From: Terana coerulea
Lineage: Eukaryota; Basidiomycota; Agaricomycetes; Polyporales; Phanerochaetaceae
DNA: 20,685 nt
Assembly: GCA_024811115.1 (NCBI GenBank)
Contig: JAKOGH010000463.1
Coordinates: 1 to 20,685 of the forward strand
Direction of reading: 5' to 3'
Shown: in pieces, positions 1-8,771 of the stretch
How positions within the stretch are numbered: position 1 is the stretch's first letter
Layout: every line of letters starts with the position of its first letter
The notes under the pieces: model-generated
Seen by the model: only the letters and a program-made list of their open reading frames with translations
Databases searched by the model: none
Told to the model about the DNA's origin: nothing
Position numbers and translations under genes: made by a program

Positions 1-1760
1 GCAAAATGTACCAATTTGAAACAGTGGTCGTGCGGTGGTTGTCAGGTGGAGTTTCGTTGACGAAAGTCTTCGCATCTTCCAATGCGGAAACGAAGAAGGC
101 GACACCTTCGGAATACGCCGTATCTCCCGCCCTGGCAGTCTGTAACTTGCTGAGGCCAAGTTCGCCCGCTATCTCGACCGCGCGCCACAGCAAGTAACGC
201 CGAACGAAGGGCGTCGTCTTCTTGCATTTAAGACCCTTCTTCGCACCACGTAGTCCCCGCGCGAAGTCCATGCCCAGGCTGACGGGATAGTAGAAGTATG
301 CGACCTGTGGGTTACGCACGACAGCCCGTTCCGCTAAAGCGATGGCGTCCGGTATACGGCTTTTACGAATGTAGTGCTTGATTTCGATGATGTCGGCGTC
401 ATCCAAGTCGGCGGGAGAACCTCTTCTCGGAGAGCCTTTGCGCAGTGAGGTAAGGCATCTCCCCACATGGTGAACGGCAAGCCAGGGAGAGACAGAATCT
501 CGAGCCGGCCAGTGCGTTCGTTCATCGTCTGGTACGCTCCGTCGGCGATGGAAAATTCCGTCCGAACAATGAGTTCAGCCAGCGTTTTCCCAGTCTGTAG
601 AGGTCAAAGTCCCGCATACACTGCATCATCGCCTTCTGGAAATCCTGGGAACTCTTGAGAATGACGAAAGTATCGGTTTCCATGGGAGAATCAGTGTAGT
701 CACTGAGCAGATCTGAGAGATGGCGGGGAAACCCGCCTCGCAAGGATTGCGTGAGTTTCTGTGGGTCCATGTGACGTAGTTCCTGCTCGGACTCGGGAAT
801 CACGAGGCGGCAGAGGCCACCAAGAGCACTGACTCGGGTTGGGAGATCTTGACTGCGAAGCAGAGCAACAAGGAGATTGAGAACGGATGAGTTGGCCTTA
901 ATTTCCTGGTGGCAACCTAGGACTACTCCGGTTAAGAACTCCAGCGCGTGTGATAACATGTAGTACGAGGCGTCTGGCTTCTTGATGTTTGTGAACACGA
1001 GACTCAACACTTTGGGTATGGTCATGTCCTTGATCTTCTTTTCTTTGACGCGGGCTGGCATGTCTTCGTCGTTGACGACTGCTCCAATGGCATGAGCAAG
1101 TGTAACGATGACTTGTTCGTTGATAGCGGCATCATCGGGGAACTCCTCCATCAAGCGTAACAGAGTGAGCGTATGACTCGCGATTTCGTGTTTTATTTCA
1201 ACGCCTCCGTGATGTGTAACATTTGAAAGGGCTTGAAGACCCACAAGACGCGTCTTCGGATTGTCCAGCAAAGGCATGAGCTTCGACATGAGTCCTAAGG
1301 TAAAAGCATGTGTCAATTCCAAGGACGTATGTACACGTATGCATGTTCTCTCACCAGCACAAAAGAGTTTGTTACGCAAAATTGAGTCCGCAGACATCCT
1401 GGACCAGATGCCAATGATCCCACCTGCGACCTTCTCGTTCCCGGAGTATTTGGCGAACGCCGCGTCCAAGTTGCGTTGAATCCGGTCGAAGTTTGCGTGG
1501 ACTTTCTTCAGACCGCTGCGAGTGTCGAGATCTATGTGAGGGGTTACGAAGTCGCGACCGAGATACTAACGTATTAACTCACCTGGGAGCTCGAACACCT
1601 TGCACAGAATGGCAACAACTGCCGTCCAGTCCCTAGTATCTTCAATTTCGTCTACGAAGGAATCAATGAGGGTGGGTATGTCGACATTCGAGAGGTCAGG
1701 CCCGCTCGTAGAAACGTTCGACTTTTTGGATTTTGTTTTGCGTTTCCCTGGTCCCGGCAT
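1..1760 (-). CDS. ARM/HEAT-like protein gene, copy 1, 3' end cut by window edge
   Basis: This gene reads leftward from ATG 1758-1760 (protein begins MPGPGKRKTK). Exons are 1760-1583, 1531-1355 and 1294 to the edge. Introns are 1532-1582 (51 bp, GTGAGT...TAG) and 1295-1354 (60 bp). Both splice sites are conserved in the paralogue at 15630-18679. The exon 3 product is alpha-helical and armadillo/HEAT-like (LMPLLDNPKTRLVGLQALSN, NEQVIVTLAHAIGA, SSVLNLLVALL). Such repeats usually bind proteins; the function is unknown. The paralogue shows a C-terminal MYND finger, which here would lie beyond position 1. Against copy 2 there are two apparent 1-bp losses, near 583-588 and 408-418. After the second, the frame stays open to the edge (for example FARGLRGAKKGLK). 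These are either assembly errors or early decay. The two-intron model is solid; the functional state is not. Confidence 0.75.
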
Positions 1761-2104
1761 GTCGAAGAGATCGTCGAGAAGATACGTGGAAATGCTTCAG
1801 CAAAACACGAAAGAAGGTGGTCTGAGTGGCTAAACACGCTAACACGCCCAGTAGCTGCTCGGCAGTGCTCGCGCTGCCTTTTAGTCTTCTTCGGTATATC
1901 TGTGTCCCTCAATTGGAGTATCACAATACTATGATATTTTCCCTGGTAGCGCCGCCGCGTATGAGCAAGCAGCGGTATCATTCACTATTTCACGACTTTT
2001 CTCACTCACGATGCGGACAAGTCCAGAAAGCAATGGTGAAACTGGAGGTCGCTGTTTGCGTTGACGAGGAGGCGGCTGGAGTAAAGTGCTGCACGGCGCG
2101 GTCA
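1761..2104. other. Upstream region of ARM gene copy 1
   Basis: This gene-free stretch lies between the start codon of copy 1 and the left end of element X. It presumably holds the promoter and 5' UTR of copy 1. No clear TATA box or other motif was seen. Its start-codon context resembles that of copy 2 only for a few bases (GGCAT on the plus strand), so the upstream region does not seem to be part of a recognisable recent duplication. Confidence 0.4.
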
Positions 2105-2107
2105 TTA

Positions 2108-2134
2108 CAGCACCTTTTGAAATTATACGGAATC
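2108..2134 (+). repeat. Left terminal inverted repeat of element X (outer part)
   Basis: It pairs with 14977-15003 with one mismatch over 27 bp. The repeat continues beyond the CTCGAG at 2138-2143, where element Y interrupts it, into 2883-2910. Confidence 0.7.
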
Positions 2135-2143
2135 GCCCTCGAG

Positions 2144-2882
2144 CTCTCGCGACGGCGCTCTCCCCGGGCGTTGCCGGGCTCTGATGTAACCACCATATGT
2201 GGTAATGGCATCACCGGCATCCCTTCATAGCCTGAGCCGGCAGCCTTTTGAATCTTGGTCAACCACCGTGAACCTCAGTTACATTACTCACATTTGCTTG
2301 AAAATGTATCTTATGAGCCTCGGACTTCTGTGTGTTATATTCTTAGCATTGGTGTGATCACATTAACCATGAAAACACACATCTCGCGATAGTTTCTCGC
2401 ATAGTTAACTGACTGCACGAGGTTGGCACTGATTGGCATGAGGCTGTAGGTAATTAAAGGGCTAAAAGCCCTGGTATTCAAAATCTGCAGCACTTTTGTT
2501 AATGTAAACTATGCCTATTATCCTATTATGTCAATTAGAAGTAGATGTTTGTATTTCTTGGTGCGTACGGTCACTGACAAGCCGGAGTGAGCAATGGGCC
2601 TAGCCTTGCCTATGATCGCAGTGCTATATGCGGAGCGATATCAAACTCATATAAGTGCCGCTTGCGCGGCAGCAACCTTTGCTTGTCTTTGAGGCAACCT
2701 TGAGGTGAAGCTGGAAAGTTGAAACTAGTAGTGACTTTGGTGACTGTTACACGTAACATGTAATCACGGCAAAGTCCGGTGAGTTGGGGATTGCTTTCCC
2801 ACGGTATTTCGCGATGGCAGGGCGGCCTTGACAAGCAAGGTAATCCTGGCAACACCCGGATAAAGCGCCCCCGCTACGAGAG
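2144..2882. mobile_element. Element Y: 739-bp non-coding element nested in the left repeat of X
   Basis: The element is flanked by a 6-bp direct repeat CTCGAG (2138-2143 and 2883-2888), present once at the matching place in the right arm of X (14968-14973 region). Its ends are inverted: CTCTCG at 2144-2149 and CGAGAG at 2877-2882. Further in are imperfect matches such as CCGGGCGTTGCCGGG near 2164-2178 and its counterpart CCTGGCAACACCCGG near 2845-2859. No credible ORF or transposase is visible. The interior is unremarkable and moderately AT-rich. The superfamily cannot be assigned. Confidence 0.6.
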
Positions 2883-2910
2883 CTCGAGCAGGACCCCCCG
2901 ACAATAGAGG

Positions 2911-3830
2911 TATCACAAAACTCTAATACTCACCTGCTAGGAATGCTTTGAGGGGTTGGAGAGAGCAGGGGACTTTGAGTAAAGCGAGTAGAGGAGATAT
3001 GAATCAACGATGTTGTTGAGTCTGGGGTATTAGCCCTCAGACCAGCCTCTTTATATACATGTGTAGAGGGACCCCAGACACTATCTAAGACCTCCAATAC
3101 CATGTGCTGACTGATACAGTCAGGTGATCCATGACTAAGGCTCTAGAGCATACCGCCTCTAACTCCCTTATCAGATCTGACCTAGCTATCATGCTAACAT
3201 CAACACTATCTAGATGTCCTAATCTAGCTACTGTACACTACCAGTACACAATGTCATAGTGACCTCATAGTGAGGTCATACTCTAGAACGAATCCAGAAC
3301 TGAGTCCATGATCCTATGTCCTTATGAGGCATATCCCCGATAACCATGCCGGTCGCATGGCCAACTGATCAGCATCTTGTAACACTGTTGTGACTAAATA
3401 CGTCCCGTGAACTAGTGATAGGCAGGGGTTTGCAAACCTCCAAGGGTTAAGGGTAAGGGTACAGAGGTAAGGGTAAGGGTTAGAGAAAGTTAACCCTTGT
3501 CTGCCAGGGGTCTGCATGCAAATGCCAGACATGTTGCTGGATAGGGCTGCAAGTGTTGTGAGTGCTTTTTATATCAATGCAAGCTATTCAAATAGAAGGC
3601 TGACATTATAAGTGAATGAAAAGAGCACTTAAAGCACCATTTTCTGCCCATTTTGGCAAGGGTTTGAAGGTATCCCCTAACCCTTACCCTTCATGAGGGT
3701 AAGGGTTTTGGAGGGTAAGGGTAAGGGTTAGCCTTTAAGTACGAAGGGTTTACCCTTGCCAATCACTACCCCGTGAACTTGATGTTACACTCTAAGCGCT
3801 GTAGACTAGCGCTGAGGGAAATTTATGACA
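2911..3830 (-). repeat. 3' LTR of the retrotransposon, interrupted by a MITE
   Basis: This LTR matches 13397-13962. It begins TATCACAAAACTC and ends TTTATGACA on the plus strand, which in element sense is TGTCA...TGATA. It is 564 bp once the 356-bp MITE at 3413-3768 is removed, against 566 bp in the 5' LTR. It keeps the TATA-like TATATAAAG (minus sense) and the 11-nt self-primer site at 3013-3023. The sequence just left of the MITE differs from the other LTR for about 20 bp. Confidence 0.93.
3413..3768 (+). mobile_element. 350-bp MITE family, copy A, inside the 3' LTR
   Basis: The inverted ends are TAGTGATAGGCAGGGG and, read inward from the right, TAGTGATTGGCAAGGG. A second copy lies inverted at 14504-14853. 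The flanks carry CCGTGAAC on both sides (ending at 3412, and at 3771-3778 after two extra C residues), suggesting an imperfect target duplication of about 8 bp. The TAGTG start and 8-bp duplication point to the hAT superfamily, tentatively. Subterminal regions are full of AAGGGT/ACCCTT repeats. There is no coding capacity. Confidence 0.75.
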
Positions 3831-3843
3831 TTACCCCCTCCTC
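3831..3843 (-). other. Polypurine tract of the retrotransposon
   Basis: In element sense this reads GAGGAGGGGGTAA immediately before the TG that opens the 3' LTR. This is the expected place and composition for the plus-strand primer. Confidence 0.85.
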
Positions 3844-3871
3844 AGGTTCGAGTCTACGAGAATTTGCCAAT

Positions 3872-4260
3872 TTATCGTAGTCCAATTACTTCAATATCCA
3901 CGTCCGCAATCCGTTCAATGATAAGCTGGGCCACCTGATTGCCAATTTGAACTGCAAAGTCAATGTCGCTGGTGTTTACAAGGGTTACTTGTATCTCGTC
4001 TTTGTAGTCACGGTCGATCACTTTGGTAATTGTTTCAACTCTTTCGTTGGAAAGTTGGTTGCAAGACATAATTCGGCCGCAAGTTCCACTCGGTAATTGA
4101 ACTTTAATGCCGATAGGCACTGTTGTTCTCGAGTTGGATTTAACTGTGTGTTTTTAATAGGCATGCAGCGTAAGTCCGGCTGCTTCTTCAGAGATTCGCG
4201 TTTGACCGCCAATGAGTTCGACTGAAGCGAGTCCCGCTAGTAGTGCACGGTGTGACGCCT
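3872..4260 (-). pseudogene. dUTPase domain at the C-terminus of retrotransposon pol
   Basis: Trimeric dUTPases hydrolyse dUTP to dUMP and so limit uracil in new cDNA. Reading leftward, the frame gives motif 1 (EEAAGLTLHAY), motif 2 (SGTCGRIMS), motif 3 (VIDRDYKDE, with the catalytic Asp and the Tyr) and motif 4 (QIGNQVAQLIIERI), ending IEVIGLR and a stop at 3872-3874. The C-terminal glycine-rich motif 5 is not present before the polypurine tract. An in-frame TAA lies at 4154-4156, after motif 1. The position in motif 2 that is usually Arg followed by Ser is Cys-Asn. The segment follows the chromodomain with a short linker (HRALLAGLASVELIGG). The family call is firm; activity is unlikely. Confidence 0.88.
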
Positions 4261-4747
4261 TCTTCAAACTCAACCGTTCGTGTGGCTTGTCGGTTCAACT
4301 TGAGGTAGTCTTGAACTGCTTTCTTAGCGTTCTTGATGTTGTCCTTGTCTTCCCAAGTGACTTCATCGCGTCCGAATCCTTTCCATTGGACCAGGTATTA
4401 AGTTTTCTTACTGCATTTGCGGTGTTGCAAGATCTCTCAACTTCCCACTCTTCCTGTCCTTTAACCATGACTGGCTTAGGCACGAGTGGTTTCTGTCCTG
4501 GTATGGAACGATCGTTATAAGTGGCTAGCTTGCTGGCGTGGAATACTGGATGCATAGCTCGGTAGTGTGGTGGCATTTTAACCTTGAAGGTGACAGCGGA
4601 CAACTGTTCGATGATTTCGAACGGTCCCTCGCGACTGTGGGTTCAATGCACGCCTAGTCTGGTAACCTTGTTGAGAAGTACTTTGTCTCCAACTTTGAAC
4701 GGCACGTTCTGGACGCCCTGGTTGTAGTACCATTTTATTTGCAGCTA
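4261..4747 (-). pseudogene. Integrase C-terminal domain plus chromodomain of pol
   Basis: This is the end of integrase, separated from its catalytic core by the insertion at 4748-7232. Reading leftward, WYYNQGVQNVPFKVGDKVLL resumes right at the insertion edge and leads to the SH3-like region MHPVFHASKL. The chromodomain follows: EEWEVE, a 1-bp shift, then YLVQWKGFGRDEVTWE and NIKNAKKAVQDYL. Chromodomains of chromoviral integrases steer insertion by binding modified histones. Damage includes an in-frame TGA in the GVH region near 4643, the frameshift after EVER, and an in-frame TAA just before YLVQWKG. Confidence 0.88.
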
Positions 4748-5204
4748 CATCTGAAAAAACCCCCTTACTATTCCTGCCTAATGCATGCTGATAAGCACTA
4801 ATTCATTGCACATCAGCTTCAAAGTAACACAACTAGATAAATAGATACATTAGGCCAATAAGGCAGTTTAGTGAGGTCCTTTGCTAATTGTCTTAATTAT
4901 TCTATATATTAGGGCAATTAGTCCTATTTCTCAGCTATTTGTTTCCTTACTGTCCTATTTTGTTCCTTACATGCAGCTATAATACCACTACTGCTTGACT
5001 AGTCATCTGAGAAATCCCCCTTCTTAATTTAACCTGATGCTCTGTATTGCATATTTAGTTATCTACATACAAGACTAAGCTACCTAACACAACAAACTAC
5101 TTGTACTGTGCAGGTAAGCCCATGTGCCATGCACCATACTCACCTGCACTGTGCCATGCCCACCTGTGTGTTGTATCTGTCAGTAAAATACTTACGTACA
5201 CCAC

Positions 5205-5870
5205 TACCCTGGCCCTCGTGTCGTGCACCAGCCCCTTCTGACGGGGGCGCACTTGTCAGCGTCGGTCTGCACGCGTCATGCTTCGCCACGTCCTGCGCGC
5301 CAGCGCCGGCGCGGTGCGCGTGCTGCGCTCGTTGGCGTTGTGCTGGGGTAGCTTGCTACCCTGGTCCCTCGCGTCGTGCGTCGGCCCTTTGTAACGGCGG
5401 CACGCTCGCCTGCGTCGGCCTGCGCGCGTCGTGCTTCGCCACGTCCTGCGCGCCGGCGTTGGCGTGGTGCGCATCCGTCGGCACCGTACGTGCGTGCGCC
5501 GCTGTCCCGCCCTGCGTATCTTGCGCGTCGTGCTGTACGCGCCGGTTTCTTGTGCGTCGGCGTCGCGCTCACCTGCGTCGGTCTGCGCGCGTCGTGCTTC
5601 GCCACGTCCCGCGCGCCGGTGTTGGTGTTATACGCGTGCTGCGTTCTCGGCGTCGCGCCTGTGTAGCTTGTTGCGCTGGTCCCTCGCGTCGTACGTCGGC
5701 CCTTTGTAACGGCGGCGCGCTCGCCTACGTCGGCCTGCGTGTGCTGTGCTTCACCACGTCCCGCGCGCCGGCGTTGGTGTTGTGCGCCGCCGTTCGTGTC
5801 GTACGCGTCGTGTCGTGCGCGCCGGCTTCTTGTGCGTCGGCGTCGCGGCCGCCGGCGCTGAGCTTATTGC
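5205..5870. repeat. CpG-rich imperfect tandem repeat
   Basis: Blocks recur through this stretch. GGTCCCTCGCGTCGT with GTCGGCCCTTTGTAACGGCG occurs at about 5363 and 5678 (spacing about 315 bp), with a diverged copy near 5211. GTGCTTCGCCACGTCC occurs near 5277, 5429 and 5597, with a variant near 5747. GC and CpG content are far above the surrounding DNA. Long open frames here (for example 257 codons at 5108-5881) are low-complexity Ala/Cys/Arg/Ser readings of the repeat and are not taken as genes. Confidence 0.7.
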
Positions 5871-5947
5871 GTCGTGCTTGACTACGCGGGCGTTCGCGCG
5901 CGGTGTTCGTGGCTCGTGGGGGATGCGTGGTGCCTATTCATGAAAGT

Positions 5948-5984
5948 GCCGTCCATAAGCCGTGCATGCACGGCCATGGACGGC
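5948..5984. repeat. 37-bp near-perfect palindrome
   Basis: The outer arms GCCGTCCAT and ATGGACGGC pair over 9 bp. The inner block CCGTGCATGCACGG is a perfect 14-bp palindrome. They are joined by unmatched AAG on one side and CC on the other. It could extrude as a cruciform or form an RNA hairpin. The role is unknown. Confidence 0.75.
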
Positions 5985-6272
5985 TCTGGGTAGCAGCGGT
6001 GGATGCGGCGAGAGGGCCACGTACCTCGTTTGCAAGGGAGCCCCTCCCCTTCAACGGCCTTGCTCGATAATTCACGCGTCCCCCACTCTTGTGTGGTGTC
6101 GCTTGGGTCCTGGTGTCGCGGTAGGTGGTCGCGACGCAGCTAACGCGTCGGTTAGGAATGAGGGACCGAGGGAATGAAAGATGACGCCAACCAAACGCGA
6201 AGGCTTCAAAGACGTTTAGGCGCTTCAATATACCCGGTAAGTTATGATCATTCTGTACGATGATGCACGCAA

Positions 6273-6370
6273 GCCGCTATGGCGCAGTTGTTAATCTACT
6301 GGGCGCGTTTACCCGGGCGGTCCTGGGTTCAAGTCCTTCTGGGTGCATTGTGGTTATTTCTGGTCATTTT
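6273..6370 (+). ncRNA. tRNA-like Pol III unit (SINE head or tRNA relic)
   Basis: A box TGGCGCAGTTG (6280-6290) fits the consensus TRGYNNARNNG. B box GGTTCAAGTCC (6326-6336) fits GGTTCRANYCC. The 46-nt start-to-start spacing is close to that in tRNA genes. A possible T4 terminator lies at 6367-6370. A short anticodon-like stem (CTGGG/CCCGG) can be drawn. The acceptor and T stems do not pair properly, so this is unlikely to be a working tRNA. A tRNA-derived SINE head or a degenerate tRNA captured by the host element fits better. Confidence 0.55.
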
Positions 6371-6375
6371 GTTTT

Positions 6376-7200
6376 GAGCCTCGGCCCATTAACAAAAGCA
6401 TACAGTGTGAATTGCTTTGGTCGTCTGTGAAGCAGTCACTCTTTTAGAGCTATTGTGATGTTTAAAATTGATTGCAACTTGTTGTTCAACTGTGGCAAAT
6501 GGCAATTATATAAGAATATAGACATTCTAGGCAAAAGCAGCTCTTTTTAGCAATTGTACAGAGCTTATATATTAGGTTATAAAGGTAATATTAAAGAGCT
6601 TCAGACTTGTCATTAACAATATCCTTAAAGCTTTGTGCACTTTGAAAACTAGTCTAATAAGGAATCCATTATGCATTTATGTGCCAACTAGGCTGAAATA
6701 GAGAATAGTAGCTACATTGACTCTAAAAAGTGTAATAGTATAAGCATATAGGTTAGCTGATTGGCAGAAAAAGGAGGACATAGAACTAAATTAGCTTTAA
6801 GCAATACAATAATAAGAGTCCAAGTAATAAATAAAAGCAATAGCAAAATAAGTGTCATAAGCTCTAGATAATGTCATAAATATGATACAAATAACAAGCA
6901 AATAAGTAAAAAGCTAATAATAAGCAACTGATAAAATATGCAATAGTGAGAAATTAGATAAAAAGAAATATAGTAAATGAGCTAATGAAAGAATGCAATA
7001 AGGCATTGGTAAGGGATAAAAGTCAATTAGGTAGTAAAAGCCACTAATAATCAGCAGATTAGAATGTTAAAAAGGCAACGGGCTGTTTAGCAAGCTAATA
7101 GATGTAGATTAGCTAAATAAACTATATTTTAAGAATACATTTTCACAAAAAAGCGAAAAAGAGCATAATAAACAACTTAGTGTTAAATAAGAAGTATAAA
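6376..7200. other. AT-rich non-coding arm of the 2485-bp element
   Basis: This long AT-rich stretch has frequent short words such as AATAAG, AAGCAAT and AGCTAAT, and no credible ORF or RNA gene. It mirrors the shorter AT-rich left arm (about 4770-5100), so the CpG-rich core is bracketed by AT-rich DNA on both sides. Confidence 0.6.
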
Positions 7201-7232
7201 GCATAGGATTAGAAAGAGGGTTTTTCCAGATG

Positions 7233-8140
7233 TAAGGTTAAAGCAGCTTTCGCCTGCTCTTGGGCTTCATGTCGCTGTTTCATGATGTCGTTGAGGTCTA
7301 TGCTCTTGACCTGCTTGACTAGTGTAGGACCAGCTCGAAGATGTCGACCATATTTCAAGAAGAATGGTGTCTCCTTGGTTCCTTCGTGTGCCTGGTTATT
7401 GTACGCGAACTCCACTATGCTCAACAATGTAGACCAGTTATCAAGGTTGTAGTCCACATAGCACCGAAAATACTGTTCCAGAATTTGATTCACACGTTTG
7501 GTTTGACCATCTGTCTGTGGATGATATGCCGTAGACATTGCCGAGTTGATACCAAGTAGCTTGCACCATTGCTGGAATAGTTCTGCTGCAAACTGAGTTC
7601 CTCGATTTGATATGATCTGAAGCGGCAGCCCGTGTGAGGGGTACACTCTGTCATACAATAGTTGTGACAGGTCTCGTGCTGAAAACTCATTCGTGATTGC
7701 ATAGAAGTGCGCTCGCTTGATAAGTCGACATACGACAACACAGATAGCGTTGTAACCATGTGACTCTGGTAACTGAGTGATGAGGTCGATTGTAATGATT
7801 TCCCATGGCCCATGAAGCACGGGGTTCAGCATTAATGGTCCATAGGGCTGCTGTGGGCGATTTTTCATCCGCTGACACATATCACAACCCGTAACATAGT
7901 TCTTGACAAATATTGACATGTCCGGCCACCGATAGTTTCTAGAGACTAGTTCATACGTTTTCCACCTGCCAGGGTGTCCGGCTAATGGTAAGTCATGATG
8001 AATTTGTACAATTCGTCGTCGTAAATGATCATCTGTTGATGTAGGGATATAAATCTTGCCACAGAACAGTAGTAATCCATTCTCGTAGTTCCATTCCTTG
8101 AGGCTTTTCCAAACTCTCTAGGTCCTGACTTCAATAATGA
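7233..8140 (-). pseudogene. Integrase zinc-binding domain and catalytic core (pol)
   Basis: One open frame runs leftward from about 8130. The HHCC zinc module shows IHHDLPLAGHPGRWKTYEL and, about 30 residues on, GCDMC. The core begins IITIDLITQLP with the first catalytic Asp (codon 7785-7787). The second motif reads IISNRGTQFA, so the expected Asp is Asn (codon 7605-7607). The third reads TDGQTKRVNQ, so the catalytic Glu is Lys (codon 7497-7499). Both fit single G-to-A changes in the coding strand. The frame then runs into the inverted repeat of the inserted element and stops. Integrase would insert the cDNA; this copy cannot be active. Confidence 0.92.
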
Positions 8141-8289
8141 CTTGTAGCCTTTCGTAACATCATCCTGATAGCAATGCTTCCTTGACCTCAATTAGGATTT
8201 GGTCGTTGTTAACAGGCGCTTCATGGGAAGCCTCGACAGCCCGGGATGGCGAAATATTCCGGTTTGAGCAAAATTTGGTCTCAGTTGTC

Positions 8290-8771
8290 GAGCTTTACCC
8301 CTCCTCATGATCTGGCCTCCTGGACAGAGGGTCTTCGGCTTGCATTGTCTTTCCAGGCTTGTGATGTAGAGAATAGTTAAATCGCGTTAGGTACAGAGCC
8401 CATCGCGCTTGTCTCCGTGTCAACTTTTGGGCCATTCTGAAGTAAGTCAGATTCTGATGATCTGACCATACTTCGAACTTTTCGGATGTCCCTCCAAGTA
8501 GTGTCTGTACTCTTCCAATGCTCTTATGATTGCAAGCAACTCTTTGTCATAAATCTCATAATTATGTTCGTGTACGTTGAGTGACTTAGTGGAAGGCTAC
8601 GGGGTGCCACATTTCGTCAGCAGGATCCGTTCGCGACAGCACTGCACCGATTGCAAAGTCGCTTGCATCGGTTGACAGTCTGAATGGGTTTTCATCATCC
8701 CGGGAATACGTAGTATGGGTGCTGTAGTGAAGGCTTTTTTCAGCGCCTCGAATGCCACTTATTGGTCAGCT
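8290..8771 (-). pseudogene. RNase H domain (pol)
   Basis: The frame-broken sequence gives FEALKKAFTTAPIL (connection), then FRLSTDASDFAIGAV with the first catalytic Asp, [26 protein letters not shown] with the catalytic Glu, and SDHQNL with a further catalytic Asp. RNase H degrades the RNA strand of the RNA:DNA hybrid. Several 1-bp shifts and stops separate the pieces. It joins directly to the reverse transcriptase on one side and to the linker before integrase on the other. Confidence 0.82.

Larger units (their letters stand above)
4748..7232. mobile_element. 2485-bp TA-flanked inverted-repeat element splitting pol
   Basis: The terminal inverted repeats start CATCTGAAAAAACCC on the left and CATCTGGAAAAACCC on the right (read inward). 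They match at 24 of 28 positions and are each flanked by TA (4746-4747 and 7233-7234). Protein homology to integrase stops at one edge (EQAKAALTL) and resumes at the other (AANK...WYYNQG), which confirms the boundaries. A second, diverged copy of the left end (CATCTGAGAAATCCCCC) lies near 5004. Contents are AT-rich flanks, a CpG-rich imperfect tandem repeat, a 37-bp palindrome and a tRNA-like Pol III unit. No transposase was recognised. The TA duplication suggests a non-autonomous Tc1/mariner-like element. Confidence 0.75.

Noticed and set aside
3440..3740. AAGGGT arrays suggesting internal telomere repeats
   Set aside because: The unit reads TAAGGG or GGGTAA rather than the fungal TTAGGG. 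The arrays are short and confined to the subterminal parts of the 350-bp MITE, and recur in its second copy.
5108..5881. A 257-codon open frame on the plus strand, with overlapping frames on both strands
   Set aside because: It lies in the CpG-rich tandem repeat, all frames are open for compositional reasons, and the product is a low-complexity Ala/Cys/Arg/Ser string without domain features.
6273..6345. A functional nuclear tRNA gene
   Set aside because: A and B boxes are good, but acceptor and T-stem pairing fails and the anticodon loop has the wrong size.
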